Shown: positions 45,682-55,629, counted from the first letter of the stretch. The stretch is 64,000 nucleotides of DNA from Gammaproteobacteria bacterium (GCA_013178375.1 JABLXQ010000014.1:1-64000), one strand, 5' to 3'. Translations and numbers: made by a program. Notes: generated by a model not told the origin, from the sequence alone.

Positions 45682-45837
45682 CTTTTGCTCATTCCGTTTC
45701 CCTGGAGATTGGCGGGATTGTGTTAAACTTGTTCGGATAAACGATGCCCAGTCGTCTGTTTTGCATTGTATGACCTGTTTGAAAACCGCCTGTTTGCGTG
45801 ATTTAATCCAACCTTCTGTTTGTTAAAGGGATTTGGC

Positions 45838-47250
45838 GTGTTCCACATACGCATTTTCAAGCATTACCTGCCGCTCCAATACATCATCCTGGCCCTGATC
45901 GAGTACTGGTTGCTGGTACTGGCGGTTTATCTTGCGGTGTCTATCCGCTTGCCGCAGGAAGTGATTCATATCCTGGACCATCGAGATCCCTACGCTTACA
46001 GAAGCTCGGTATTTGCGGTCGTGATGCTGTGCTGCACGCTGTCGCTGGGGGTTTATGAATCCAAATTGCGGGAAGGATTTTCCGGGCTGGCCGTCAGGTC
46101 GGTTGTGAGCTTTTTCCTGCTGGGATCCGCGGCGCTCACTGTTCTCTATTACATTTTCCCGATGTTGCAACTGGGGCGTGGGGTTCTGTCCATTGCCGTC
46201 GTGCTGGCACTGATCCTGTGCCTGTTGGCACGTGCGCTGTTCTTCTTGCTGGTGGATATTTCGCGCCTGAAACGCAACGTGCTGGTGCTGGGGGCTGGTC
46301 CACGCGCGGAGGAAATTCGAACCAATCTGGAAAGCGGCGATCGCAGTTCCGGGTGCCAGATCATCGGTTTCGTGCCAAACGGTTCTGCTGAACAGGTTGT
46401 CGATCAGGAGCGCCTGCTGGACCTCGGGTCCGACCTGCTGGAATTCTGCAAGACCAATCGCGTGAACGAGATCGTGGTGGCGCTGGACGAGCGACGTCGC
46501 AACATGGGTGGCAACCTGCCTATCGATTCGCTGCTGGATTGCAAGCTGGCGGGAATCGATGTCATCGACGCAGTCGGTTTTTGCGAACGGGAAATCGGTC
46601 GTATTGAGCTGAATCAGCTGGATCCCAGCTGGATGCTCTTTTCCGAAGGATTCCGCTATTCCGGCGCGCGCGATCTGTCCAAGCGCATCTTCGACATCAT
46701 TATCAGCCTGATCCTGGTGGCGATTGCCTGGCCTTTCATGCTGCTGACTGCCCTGGCGGTGTACCTTGAAGATGGCGCTCCGGTGTTGTATCGGCAGACC
46801 CGGGTGGGTCTCAACGGCAAGCATTTCGATCTCTTCAAATTCCGCAGCATGCGTACCGACGCCGAAAAGAATGGTGCAGTCTGGGCCCGCCAGAAAGATG
46901 ACCGGGTTACCCGGGTGGGGGCCTTCATCCGCAACACACGGCTGGATGAATTGCCCCAGATCTACAATGTACTGAGTGGCGACATGAGCTTTGTTGGGCC
47001 GCGCCCGGAGCGCCCGGAGTTTGTTGGCAACCTGAGCAAACAGATTCCCTTCTACGACGAGCGCCACAGGGTCAAGCCGGGGCTGATGGGCTGGGCACAG
47101 CTCAAGTATCCCTACGGTGCGTCAGTGGAGGACGCCGCGCAAAAGCTGCGGTATGACCTCTACTACACAAAAAATCACAGTCTGCTGCTGGATATTTTGA
47201 TAGTGATCCAGACTGTCGAGGTTGTATTGTTGGGTAAGGGCGTTCGTTAA
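45838..47250 (+). CDS. Sugar transferase of exosortase-type EPS systems (EpsB-like)
   Basis: Polyprenyl-phosphate hexose-1-phosphate transferase of 470 residues, expected to load the first sugar of a polysaccharide onto undecaprenyl phosphate. Four or five N-terminal helices (about 15-130), a Rossmann-like CoA-binding-type domain (LVLGAGPRAEEI onward), another helix (about 283-305) and the C-terminal catalytic domain with KLFDFKFRSMRTDAE-like FKFRSMRTDAEK and the conserved SFVGPRPERPEF. It resembles the PEP-CTERM-associated EpsB subfamily. Start GTG at 45838 with AAAGGGA upstream; a longer frame begins at 45820. First gene of a five-gene unit. Confidence 0.92.
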   Translation: MFHIRIFKHYLPLQYIILALIEYWLLVLAVYLAVSIRLPQEVIHILDHRDPYAYRSSVFAVVMLCCTLSLGVYESKLREGFSGLAVRSVVSFFLLGSAALTVLYYIFPMLQLGRGVLSIAVVLALILCLLARALFFLLVDISRLKRNVLVLGAGPRAEEIRTNLESGDRSSGCQIIGFVPNGSAEQVVDQERLLDLGSDLLEFCKTNRVNEIVVALDERRRNMGGNLPIDSLLDCKLAGIDVIDAVGFCEREIGRIELNQLDPSWMLFSEGFRYSGARDLSKRIFDIIISLILVAIAWPFMLLTALAVYLEDGAPVLYRQTRVGLNGKHFDLFKFRSMRTDAEKNGAVWARQKDDRVTRVGAFIRNTRLDELPQIYNVLSGDMSFVGPRPERPEFVGNLSKQIPFYDERHRVKPGLMGWAQLKYPYGASVEDAAQKLRYDLYYTKNHSLLLDILIVIQTVEVVLLGKGVR

Positions 47251-47283
47251 TCCAAACAGACTTAGACCATAAGGAATGACTTC

Positions 47284-47895
47284 ATGAACAAGATTCTTAT
47301 CGCATTATTCAGCCTGGGATTGCTGGCAGGGTGTGCGACGTCGGACAAAGGGCCTGCGGCTCCGACCGAGTCCCTGCAACTGGACAAGGAAATCTACAAG
47401 ATTGGTGTGGGCGACAGTCTTTCGGTTTCAGTCTGGAAGAACCCGGAGCTGTCGGTAACCGTTCCGGTACGGCCGGACGGCATGATTTCAGTGCCTTTGG
47501 TGGGTGACGTGTCCGCCGCTGGCAAGGAACCGGCCGGACTGGCTCACGATATTACGGTAAAGCTCGAAAACTATGTGCGGAATCCGCAGGTTACGGTCGT
47601 TGTTACCAATGCCAGCAGCTCCGAGTTCCTGCATCGTGTGCGGGTTACCGGCGCGGTCCAGAATCCCTCATCAGTGCCATACCAGAAGGGAATGACTATT
47701 ATGGATCTGGTACTTGTTTCCGGCGGCCTGACGGAATTTGCTGATGCCAATTCGGCAAAACTGTACCGTGTCACTCCGGAGGGCACCAAGGTATACCCGG
47801 TTCGCCTGAAAGATATTCTGGACGAGGGTGACATCAAGACGAATTATCCGGTGCTGCCGGGCGATATCGTCACCATTCCGGAAAAAATGTTCTGA
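47284..47895 (+). CDS. Polysaccharide export lipoprotein (Wza/PEP-CTERM type)
   Basis: Outer-membrane export protein of 203 residues. Lipoprotein signal peptide with lipobox LLAGC. Poly-export domain (YKIGVGDSLSVSVWKNPEL and RPDGMISVPLVGDV) followed by one SLBB-type domain (VRVTGAVQNPSSVPY). It lacks the extra domains and C-terminal helix of full-length Wza, as usual in exosortase-type loci, so the outer-membrane exit probably needs the barrel at 50233. AAGGA precedes the ATG. The gene is between the EpsB-like transferase and the chain-length protein. Confidence 0.92.
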   Translation: MNKILIALFSLGLLAGCATSDKGPAAPTESLQLDKEIYKIGVGDSLSVSVWKNPELSVTVPVRPDGMISVPLVGDVSAAGKEPAGLAHDITVKLENYVRNPQVTVVVTNASSSEFLHRVRVTGAVQNPSSVPYQKGMTIMDLVLVSGGLTEFADANSAKLYRVTPEGTKVYPVRLKDILDEGDIKTNYPVLPGDIVTIPEKMF

Positions 47896-47911
47896 GGTCA
47901 GTTGAGAAATC

Positions 47912-49447
47912 ATGAGCGGTACTTCATCCCAGATCGCCTATATATTCGAGTTCATCCGGGTCCTGTTGCGGGAGATGCTCCGCTACAAGACCTGGGTAAT
48001 CCTGATTTTCGCGGTGATCAGTCTGGTGGTAGTAGCCGCGGGGCTGTTGTATCCCAAGAAATACATGTCGTCATCCAGCGTGTTTGCTGACCAGCAGAAC
48101 ATTATCAAGCCGCTGCTGGAAGGCCAGGCGTCCACTACTTCGGTCACAGACCAGGGCCGGGTGGTACGTGAGGTGGTGATGTCACCCCGCCTGCTGCAGC
48201 AGGTGGTGACGGATCTGGGATTGACGCCCGACGTCAACAATGAATATGAAGTGGAAGCGAAGATCAACAAGTTGCGGGCCGGCCTCAACGTGGAAAACAT
48301 GGGTTCGAACTTCATCAAGCTGTCGTACACCGGTAACGATCCGAATGAAGTCTATAACATCATTTCCAAGGTGACGGATCTGTTCATCAAGAACGCCTCA
48401 GACAGCAAGCGCAAGGAAAGCAGCGAGGCCTTCATGTTTATCGACAAGCAGGTCAAGACCTACAAGGCGCAGTTGCAGGAAGCGGAGGAAAAGCTGAAGG
48501 CCTTTACCTCCAGCAACTTTGATGGAACTGATCAGGCGGTGGAAGCCCGCATTGCAACCCTGCGTGGTGAAATCGAAACCATCCGACTCAATATTGAGGA
48601 ATCCACCACCCGCGTTGCCTCACTGGAGCGTCAACTGTCATCAGAAAGCCAGTTCGTGGAACGTCGTTTTCGCTCTGACGTCTATCGCGAACGGTTGATG
48701 GAGGCGCAGTCAGAACTGGCAACGTTGAAACTTACCTACACCGAATCACATCCGGATGTGGTGGCGCTGCAACATCAGATCGACGACATGCAGCGCGCGA
48801 TCCGAGATACCGAAACCCGTCGGACACAAAGTGGCAGCAGCAGAAGTGCCGATGCCAACGTGAATCCACTCTATGAAAGACTGCGTTCCGAGATCGCCAC
48901 GGAGCGCGTGTCGCTGGATTCGATGCGGCGGCGGCTGGATCGTACCGAATCCCTGCTCAAGGACGAATATGCGCGCAAGCAGCGCATTGCCGCACGTGAA
49001 GCCGATCTGTCGGAGTTGACGCGCGATTATGACGTTAACCGATCCATATACGAAGATATGCTCGGCCGGAAGGAGCGGGCGCGTTTGTCCATGACTCTGG
49101 ACGTGGAGGGGCAGGGTGTCACCTACCGCATCCAGGAGCCGCCGGTGTATCCGCTGACACCCACTGGCTTGCGCTTCCTGCACTTCTTCGTGATGGGACC
49201 CGTGCTGGGTTTCCTGGCGCCCATTGGCGTGCTGGTGCTGTATCTGCAATTCGATCCCCGCATCCGTTTTCGCGGACAACTGGAGGCTGTGTCCAAGGTG
49301 CCGATCCTCGGCGTGGTACCCCACATCACCAGCCCCTTGTCGCAACGCATGATGCGGAGTGACGTGATTTTGCTGGGTGGCTTTCTGTTCCTGTTTTTCT
49401 GTGTGTACTTGGCTATCGCGGCAGCACGCTTTAAAGGGATCATTTAA
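47912..49447 (+). CDS. Polysaccharide chain-length determinant (Wzz/GNVR type)
   Basis: Inner-membrane co-polymerase of 511 residues. N-terminal Wzz domain with a first helix (about 30-50), a long periplasmic coiled coil (about 170-400; region with EEKLKAFTSSN and ERDV-type heptads), the GNVR-like ELTRDYDVNRSIYEDMLGRKERA segment (in parts) and terminal helices near 420-440 and 485-505. It likely sets polymer length and connects to the export lipoprotein. The next gene's ATG overlaps its stop (TAATG), as in Wzc-like split pairs of chain-length protein and BY-kinase. Confidence 0.92.
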   Translation: MSGTSSQIAYIFEFIRVLLREMLRYKTWVILIFAVISLVVVAAGLLYPKKYMSSSSVFADQQNIIKPLLEGQASTTSVTDQGRVVREVVMSPRLLQQVVTDLGLTPDVNNEYEVEAKINKLRAGLNVENMGSNFIKLSYTGNDPNEVYNIISKVTDLFIKNASDSKRKESSEAFMFIDKQVKTYKAQLQEAEEKLKAFTSSNFDGTDQAVEARIATLRGEIETIRLNIEESTTRVASLERQLSSESQFVERRFRSDVYRERLMEAQSELATLKLTYTESHPDVVALQHQIDDMQRAIRDTETRRTQSGSSRSADANVNPLYERLRSEIATERVSLDSMRRRLDRTESLLKDEYARKQRIAAREADLSELTRDYDVNRSIYEDMLGRKERARLSMTLDVEGQGVTYRIQEPPVYPLTPTGLRFLHFFVMGPVLGFLAPIGVLVLYLQFDPRIRFRGQLEAVSKVPILGVVPHITSPLSQRMMRSDVILLGGFLFLFFCVYLAIAAARFKGII

Positions 49448-50199
49448 TGGAAAAAGATAACTTCGCTGATGGCAAGCCACGTCGCTCCCAGGTAGTGGAT
49501 CTGCCCAAGTCGACCTCCGGCGCAGCCCGTATTTCCAACATGGCCGAACTGGGGCGCATGAGCATCGAGGAGATGGCCGAGCGCCGTATCGTCTATCCCG
49601 GCATGCCCAATAAGGAAGTGCTGAACACCTTTCGCGAGCTGCGTACCCAGCTGCTGAAGCTGGGCGGCAACAGCAATATGGTGATCATGGTTACATCCCT
49701 TGCCGACAAGGCCGGCACCAGCTTCATCTCTACCAACCTGGGCGCCGTGTTCGCGCTGGACAAGACCAAAACCGCACTGCTGATCGATTGCAATCTCTAT
49801 GATCCCAGTCTGGAAAAACTGCTGGACGTGGAGCCGGATTATGGCCTGACCGATTATCTGGCAGAAGAAAAACTGGATGTAAATGACATCATTTACGCAA
49901 CGGGCATTCCGCGACTGCGCGTGGTTCCCGTGGGGACACATACGGAAGTGGGCGCCGAGTATTTTTCTTCCGCGCGCATGGCGGGCTTTATCGAAAATCT
50001 CAAGACCCGTTATCCGGATCGCTATCTGATACTGGACGCACCACCCATCGGTGTATCGGCAGAGGCACGCATCCTCACCGAACTGAGCGATCTGGTTGTA
50101 CTGGTGGTACCTTATGGCCGGGTCAATGAGGCTCAGGTTGCAGCCGCCGTTGACACGATCGGCGAAGACAGACTTGCCGGCATCATCTTCAATAATTGA
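49447..50199 (+). CDS. BY-kinase-like ParA-fold protein, degenerate
   Basis: Protein of 250 residues aligned with the tyrosine autokinases (CpsD/Wzc type, XrtA-associated) that accompany chain-length proteins. However, the Walker A loop reads VTSLADKAGTSF (82-93): the usual GEGKS lysine is Thr91, and the A' motif is LLIDCNLYDP with one Asp changed to Asn. Walker B (YLILDAPP) is kept. The protein ends directly in AGIIFNN and has no C-terminal tyrosine cluster. Kinase activity is therefore doubtful; a structural role in the chain-length complex is more likely. Coupled to the preceding gene by a 1-nt overlap. Confidence 0.85.
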   Translation: MEKDNFADGKPRRSQVVDLPKSTSGAARISNMAELGRMSIEEMAERRIVYPGMPNKEVLNTFRELRTQLLKLGGNSNMVIMVTSLADKAGTSFISTNLGAVFALDKTKTALLIDCNLYDPSLEKLLDVEPDYGLTDYLAEEKLDVNDIIYATGIPRLRVVPVGTHTEVGAEYFSSARMAGFIENLKTRYPDRYLILDAPPIGVSAEARILTELSDLVVLVVPYGRVNEAQVAAAVDTIGEDRLAGIIFNN

Positions 50200-50232
50200 T
50201 TTTCTGATCTCAGCTATCTGAGGGTTTACCCA

Positions 50233-51525
50233 ATGCGCGGAGTTAAATACCCATCTGTGGGAATGGTGCTGCTTTGTGTTTCATCGCCAGGTTTTACGGC
50301 GGTGGAAACAGGCGTCACTGCCGGCCTGAGTGCCGAATGGACCGACAACGTTTTTCTGTCGAACGAGGATCGTCGCAATGACTGGGTTGAAACAATTGAA
50401 CTCGGTGCCGATCTGCAGGACCAGGAAACCTTTTACCAGTATGCCATCGATTACGCTATCTCCCATGAGCGTTACGAGCGGGACTCATTTGATGCCACCA
50501 GCTACTACAACGGCACGGCCAACCTGAATCTGTCGCCTTTTCCGGGCCGCTTCGAGTGGAACAACTCGATCCAGTCGGAAACTACCACGCGCGACAGCTC
50601 TGCGCTGAATACTCCGGAAAACCGCGATCAGCGTAACCGCTACACCACTACACCTTCACTGACGCTGATCCTGCTGCCGCGGGATCGTGTGTTGTTGATT
50701 GGTAACGCTGAACGAGTCACGTTTCGTGAGTCCGGCGACAGTGACAGTGATCGCGCGGGCGCCAACGTGGACTGGACACATGCCGCTACCAGCCTGCTGG
50801 ACCTGAGCCTGAACGTTGGCCAGGAGAAGGTGCAGTTCGAGCAGGACGAGGACTACCGCTCAACGGATTATCATCTGGGCATTAACCGCCGTATCAATGG
50901 CGGCAACATCTGGCTGGCGCTGGGGCATGTCACGGTGGAGCCGGAAGTCAGCGAAGAGACCGATGAGCCGCAATACGAGGCCAACATCGACTGGAGTAAC
51001 CAGTTGCACTCGTTGACCTTTAGCGCCTATCACGATGTAACGGATAGCAGCGTTGGTGCCAGCCGTTTTTTTGAGCCCAGTGACGATATTGAATTGCCCA
51101 ATGACGTCAACACCGACGAAGTGGAAATCGTGAAGCGAACCCGTTACTCCCTGGGGTACGGGTATGGCACCGAAGCCACATTCACCATCAGCCCCAGTAT
51201 TTATCTGGATGATGAGGAAGCGGTGGATGGGAGCAGTGACACCTTGCGCAAGGGCTTCAATCTGCTGATGGAGCGCAATATCTCCTCACAGACGCGCGCC
51301 AGCTTTGAATTCAATTTCACAAGAGATGACAACAAGGATGTGCTGGAGACAGTAACGACGCAGCAGGTTGATTACACGAAGTACTATCGCCTGGCGTTGG
51401 AACACGATTTCTATGAGTCATTGGGTGCAGACTTCTGGATAACCCGGGAAGATGCTGACCGTCAGCTGGATGAGGAAAATTACGAGGTTCACACCGTCGG
51501 TGCCAGCGTCGGTCTGCGGTTTTAG
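50233..51525 (+). CDS. Outer-membrane beta-barrel protein of EPS locus
   Basis: Protein of 430 residues with a signal peptide (SVGMVLLCVSSPGFTA) and a full-length series of amphipathic beta strands ending in GASVGLRF. It resembles the barrel proteins (PEP-CTERM-associated hypothetical type) that occur in exosortase-type exopolysaccharide clusters and, like them, could form the outer-membrane pore that replaces the C-terminal channel of Wza. The sequence is rich in acidic and aromatic residues. Last gene of the forward EPS operon, ending 32 bp before a strong terminator. Confidence 0.8.
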   Translation: MRGVKYPSVGMVLLCVSSPGFTAVETGVTAGLSAEWTDNVFLSNEDRRNDWVETIELGADLQDQETFYQYAIDYAISHERYERDSFDATSYYNGTANLNLSPFPGRFEWNNSIQSETTTRDSSALNTPENRDQRNRYTTTPSLTLILLPRDRVLLIGNAERVTFRESGDSDSDRAGANVDWTHAATSLLDLSLNVGQEKVQFEQDEDYRSTDYHLGINRRINGGNIWLALGHVTVEPEVSEETDEPQYEANIDWSNQLHSLTFSAYHDVTDSSVGASRFFEPSDDIELPNDVNTDEVEIVKRTRYSLGYGYGTEATFTISPSIYLDDEEAVDGSSDTLRKGFNLLMERNISSQTRASFEFNFTRDDNKDVLETVTTQQVDYTKYYRLALEHDFYESLGADFWITREDADRQLDEENYEVHTVGASVGLRF

Positions 51526-51556
51526 GATATCAGAAGCAAGACACATGGTTTATGCA

Positions 51557-51580
51557 GAAGGCCGGCAAATGCCGGCCTTC
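51557..51580. terminator. Bidirectional terminator between EPS barrel and prsT
   Basis: Perfect 10-bp inverted repeat GAAGGCCGGC / GCCGGCCTTC with an AAAT loop. It lies between convergent genes (stops at 51525 and 51615) and can act in both directions; the T-rich tail on the right is short. Confidence 0.85.
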
Positions 51581-51614
51581 GTCGTTTCATCACCCAGTGC
51601 GCTGCACCCTTGCG

Positions 51615-54233
51615 TCAGCGGGCATTACGCACCTGCGTCAGGTGGTCAGTGATTTCCGGGTTGTCAGGCAACAGGCGGGCTGCCTGTTCCAATGCGCTCA
51701 GGGCAGTCGCGGTATCGCCGCTCTTGAAGGCAATCCAGCCATAAGTATCAAGAATGGATGGATTTTCGGGGCTCAGACGCTGGGCGGCAGAAGCGTTCTG
51801 CAGTGCATTTTTGAGATCACCGGCTTCCAGTTGCAGCCAGGCCAGATTGTTGAGTACTGCTGGCTGGCGCTGGTTGATGGCCAGTGAGCGTTTGTAGGCT
51901 TCTATTGCAGCCGCACTGCTACCCTTCGACTGCCGGAACAGGCCTTCGATTGTCAGCGCCTGAAAGCTGGCAGGAATACGCTTTTTCCATTCCTGCAGGA
52001 ATTTTTCGCGGACTTGATCGGTATCCTTTTCCATCCGCGACCACAGGATATTGCCCAGTCGATCCGAAGCCTGGACTTTCCAGGCGTTCTGATAGGCGGT
52101 GAGGGCGGCGCTCTGCTCGCCCTTGGCCTCGGCGAGATCGCCGGCAGCCATGTAGGCAAAATGGGAGCCGGAGGCCATCTGTTCCATTTCGCCCACGAGT
52201 TTTTCCGCCGACTTGATATTCTTTTCCTCCAGCTCGACCGCAACCAGCAGATGCATCAGCTCAAGGTTAGATGGATCAATCTGCAAGCCTTTCATCAGGG
52301 TTTCCCGCGCTTCGGCAAACTGGCGATTGGCAGCCAGTTGCTGTGCTTTCAGGAAATGCAGTTGCGTTGCCAGTACTGTGGTGGTGCGATTGAATGCGGA
52401 GCGGGCAAGAGCGCTCTCGGCATGCTGAAGGGCCAGGTCAATTTTGCCTTCCGCCAGGTTATAACGGGCCAGCACGAAATCCGGGCCCCAGGCATTGGCG
52501 TTCTGCTGGCTCAGTGAATTCAGGTACTCCACAGCCGCCGCGTCCCGTTTCTGCGTGATCTCTGCCTGGGTGGCAACCGACAAGGCAAACAGATCGTCTA
52601 CATTGAGGGAGATGAGTTCCTTCGCGAACCGCAGGCCGTTGCTATGGTCGCCCGCAACAGTGTAGCGGGCGACCTGGGCACGCAAGACTGACATATCGAG
52701 CGGCGCTGCCTGGTAGGCTTTGTCCAGCAGCACGGCTGCTCGTGCCGGATCACTGGCGAGCATGGCGAGCCCCGCCAGCGCCTGGCTTTGGGGTGCGGGC
52801 TTCTTCGCCAGAGCATCCACCAGCAGTGCCAGTGCAGAATCCTTCTTCATGATACGGTACTGCTTGACCAGCCGTTCCTGCACTACTATGTCATCCGGTG
52901 TGGTGCTGTAGGCGGCTTCCAGTTGCAGCAGCGCATCGTCGAATTTTCCCTGCCGGTTGTAGGTGTCCACCAGGGCCAGCCGCAGACGCGAGCGCGCCGG
53001 ATCCAGCTTCAGGGCGGCCTTGATCGTTTCGATGCCCTTCTCGTCATGCTGGGTGGCTAGCAGTGACAATCCATAGATGCCGAGGATATCCGGATCATTC
53101 GGATGCTCGCTGACATTGGCTTCGATGGTTTTCAACGCCTGCTCCGGATTCTGCAGTCGCAGCTGCGATTCGGCAAAGGCGCGCAAGGCTTCGGGCGAAG
53201 CCGTCTCCGGATCAACGGTATCCTGCAGCAGTTGCGCAGCCTGCTCGAATTCGCCCTGCTGGAACTTGATCAGGCCCAGCACCGATCCGGCCAGTGCCGT
53301 GTGTTCGCTGCTGTAGAGCTTGCTGAGAATGGTCTCGGCTTCCTTGAGATTGCCGGCCTTGAGCTGGTCCACGGCGGACTGGAATTCCGCCTGAAGTTCC
53401 TGGGCCTTGGGATTGGCTTCTGCGATCAGCTTGGAATAGACCATGGCTTCCACAGAGCGGCCCTGACGGGTGAGCGTCGCCACCATGGCCTGCAGGATGT
53501 TGAGCCGCTTGAGGGTGATGGTGTCGGTTGACGGCAGTGCCATCAGAGCCTGACTCAGCACGTCTTCAGCCGCCTCGTAATTGCGGTTCTGGATGTAAAG
53601 GCGGGCCTTTTCCACCAGCGCATCGGTGTTGTTGGGTTGATGGCGCAGGGCGCTGTCCAGAGCTTCCATCTGCCGGGTCTGATCGCCTTGTGCCTGCCAG
53701 GCCTGGGCGCGCACCACTTCCAGTTCTGCCAGTTGCTCCGGCTTGGTCAGACGGCCAGCAAGCGTCTGCAGCAATGTTTGCGCCTCCTGCGGCGCCTCGT
53801 GGCGGGCGAGACTGCGGGCCAGCAGGAGCTGGAATTCGACGGAGTCGCGCGCGTCATCACGATCCTTCAGTGGTTGCAGCAGTTGAAAGAGGGATTTGTA
53901 TTTACCCTGGTGTTGATAGGTGTGGCCCAGCAGGATGACCACCTGCAGATTGTCCTGCGGCAGTTCCAGCAATACCTTGGCTGCGTTGTTGTAGTTGCCC
54001 TGTTCCAGATAGATCCGCGCCAGCAGCAGAAAGGCGTCCAGGTTGCTGTTGTTTTCCTTCAGCGCGTTCTTCACCTCGATGGTGGCAGCATTGAACTGGC
54101 CCTGCGCAAAGTAGCTTTCTGCCCGCTTGAGGATTTCTGTCGATTTGTTTTCGGGCTGGCTGGCTTTCTCGCACCCTGGGGCGAACACCAGCGCCAGCAG
54201 CAGTACGAGCAGGTGGGCAGACATACGCAGCAT
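51615..54233 (-). CDS. prsT: TPR-repeat lipoprotein PrsT-like
   Basis: Lipoprotein of 872 residues: signal peptide with lipobox FAPGC, then repeated TPR helical pairs over the whole length (for example AESYFAQGQFNAATIEVKNA and LLLARIYLEQGNYNNAAKVL). It matches the PEP-CTERM-system TPR lipoprotein PrsT, which is linked to exopolysaccharide export or assembly; a scaffold role is inferred. Three bases separate it from prsR upstream, so it is in the prsK-prsR-prsT operon. The C-terminal TPRs end near the terminator shared with the forward EPS genes. Confidence 0.88.
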   Translation of the reverse strand: MLRMSAHLLVLLLALVFAPGCEKASQPENKSTEILKRAESYFAQGQFNAATIEVKNALKENNSNLDAFLLLARIYLEQGNYNNAAKVLLELPQDNLQVVILLGHTYQHQGKYKSLFQLLQPLKDRDDARDSVEFQLLLARSLARHEAPQEAQTLLQTLAGRLTKPEQLAELEVVRAQAWQAQGDQTRQMEALDSALRHQPNNTDALVEKARLYIQNRNYEAAEDVLSQALMALPSTDTITLKRLNILQAMVATLTRQGRSVEAMVYSKLIAEANPKAQELQAEFQSAVDQLKAGNLKEAETILSKLYSSEHTALAGSVLGLIKFQQGEFEQAAQLLQDTVDPETASPEALRAFAESQLRLQNPEQALKTIEANVSEHPNDPDILGIYGLSLLATQHDEKGIETIKAALKLDPARSRLRLALVDTYNRQGKFDDALLQLEAAYSTTPDDIVVQERLVKQYRIMKKDSALALLVDALAKKPAPQSQALAGLAMLASDPARAAVLLDKAYQAAPLDMSVLRAQVARYTVAGDHSNGLRFAKELISLNVDDLFALSVATQAEITQKRDAAAVEYLNSLSQQNANAWGPDFVLARYNLAEGKIDLALQHAESALARSAFNRTTTVLATQLHFLKAQQLAANRQFAEARETLMKGLQIDPSNLELMHLLVAVELEEKNIKSAEKLVGEMEQMASGSHFAYMAAGDLAEAKGEQSAALTAYQNAWKVQASDRLGNILWSRMEKDTDQVREKFLQEWKKRIPASFQALTIEGLFRQSKGSSAAAIEAYKRSLAINQRQPAVLNNLAWLQLEAGDLKNALQNASAAQRLSPENPSILDTYGWIAFKSGDTATALSALEQAARLLPDNPEITDHLTQVRNAR

Positions 54234-54236
54234 GAT

Positions 54237-55616
54237 TCAGTCCTTGCAGTTTTCAGACACGTGAATATTGTATTTCTTGATTAGATCGTAGAGGGTCGGG
54301 CGGGTAATGCCCAGCAGTTTTGCCGCTGCCGAGATGTTGCTGTCGGACATGCTGATGGCGCGGATGATGGCCGCGCGCTCGGCGTCCTGGCGCACGGTGC
54401 GCAGGTTCAGCGAAATGTCATCCGGTTGGGGCAGGCCCAGGTCCGCGATTCCCACGTTGCGCTGATCGCACATGATCACCGCGCGCTTGATCTTGTTTTC
54501 CATCTCGCGGATGTTGCCCGGCCATTCGTAGGATTCGATGGCGGCGGCAGCTTCCGGAGTGAAGCCGCGAATGCCCTTGCTGAGCTGATCCACATATTTG
54601 GTCAGCAGATGCCGCGCGATGAGAATTTTGTCCCCGCCCCGTTCCCGCAGGGGTGGCAGTTCCACCACGATTTCACTGATGCGGTAGTACAGATCTTCAC
54701 GGAATGAACCTTCCGCGACCATTTCACTGAGATTTTTGTTGGTGGCACATACCACGCGCACATCGACCCGGATTTCCTCGCGTCCACCCAGCCGCTCGAT
54801 GACGCGTTCCTGCAGGAAGCGCAGCAATTTGGCTTGCAGCGGCAGCGGCATGTCGCCGATTTCGTCCAGGAACAGGGTGCCCTCGTGCGCCACTTCCACC
54901 TTGCCCAGCGTGCGTTTGGCCGCGCCGGTGAAGGCGCCTTTCTCGTAGCCGAACAGTTCGCTTTCCATCAGGTTTTCCGGCACGGCCGCGCAATTGATGG
55001 CGACGAAGCGACGATCGCGACGTTTGCTCCGATTGTGGATGGCGCGCGCAATCACTTCCTTGCCGGTGCCGGATTCGCCCAGGATCAGACAGGTCACATC
55101 GGTGGGTGCCAGTTTCTCAACGGTGCGGCAGACACTGTGCATGCGCTCGTCCGAGGCGATCACACCGGGCAGGGGCGCCGCGCGGGTTTCCTGCAGCCGC
55201 TTGTTTTCCTGTTCCAGCGACCACATTTGGTGGGCCCGCTGCACGATCAGGTCCAGCGTGTCGGTGTTGACGGGTTTTTGGTAGAAGTCATAAGCGCCAA
55301 GCGCCACGGCGCGCAGCGCGTTTTCATAATCATGGTAACCGGTGACTACGATGATCTTGGTGGCGGGTGCCAGGCGCAGGGTTTCCTGGATGGTGGCGAA
55401 GCCTTCCTCGACACCTTCCTCATCCGGTGGCAGGCCCAGGTCCTGCAGCACTACGGCAGGCTCGTGCATGCGCACGGCGGCGATGGCGCTCTTGCGGTCG
55501 GACGCGATAATCACTTCGTACTTGTCGAAATGCCAACGCAGCTGGCTTTGCAGCCCAAGATCATCTTCGACGATGAGAAGTGCGGGCTTGTGGTCTGACA
55601 TGAGGAGGCGATCCAT
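54237..55616 (-). CDS. prsR: Sigma-54-dependent response regulator PrsR-like
   Basis: NtrC-type transcription factor of 459 residues. Receiver (1-125; LQDLGLPPDEEGVEEG after the LLIVEDD motif), AAA+ domain (about 150-385; LGESGTGKE, GAFTGA loop, DEIGD), and a C-terminal Fis-type helix-turn-helix (ISAAAKLLGITRPTLYDLIKKY). The GAFTGA loop implies RpoN contact. It matches PrsR, the regulator of PEP-CTERM-type exopolysaccharide genes, with PrsK as partner. The ATG at 55616 is used; 55601 fits the family N-terminus better, but neither has a clear ribosome-binding site. Confidence 0.92.
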   Translation of the reverse strand: MDRLLMSDHKPALLIVEDDLGLQSQLRWHFDKYEVIIASDRKSAIAAVRMHEPAVVLQDLGLPPDEEGVEEGFATIQETLRLAPATKIIVVTGYHDYENALRAVALGAYDFYQKPVNTDTLDLIVQRAHQMWSLEQENKRLQETRAAPLPGVIASDERMHSVCRTVEKLAPTDVTCLILGESGTGKEVIARAIHNRSKRRDRRFVAINCAAVPENLMESELFGYEKGAFTGAAKRTLGKVEVAHEGTLFLDEIGDMPLPLQAKLLRFLQERVIERLGGREEIRVDVRVVCATNKNLSEMVAEGSFREDLYYRISEIVVELPPLRERGGDKILIARHLLTKYVDQLSKGIRGFTPEAAAAIESYEWPGNIREMENKIKRAVIMCDQRNVGIADLGLPQPDDISLNLRTVRQDAERAAIIRAISMSDSNISAAAKLLGITRPTLYDLIKKYNIHVSENCKD

Positions 55617-55629
55617 CGTAGGCTTGTTG

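Noticed and set aside
45682-45837. Sigma-54 promoter for the EPS genes
   Set aside because: GG and GC pairs at the required -24/-12 spacing are not present; PrsR targets could not be located here.
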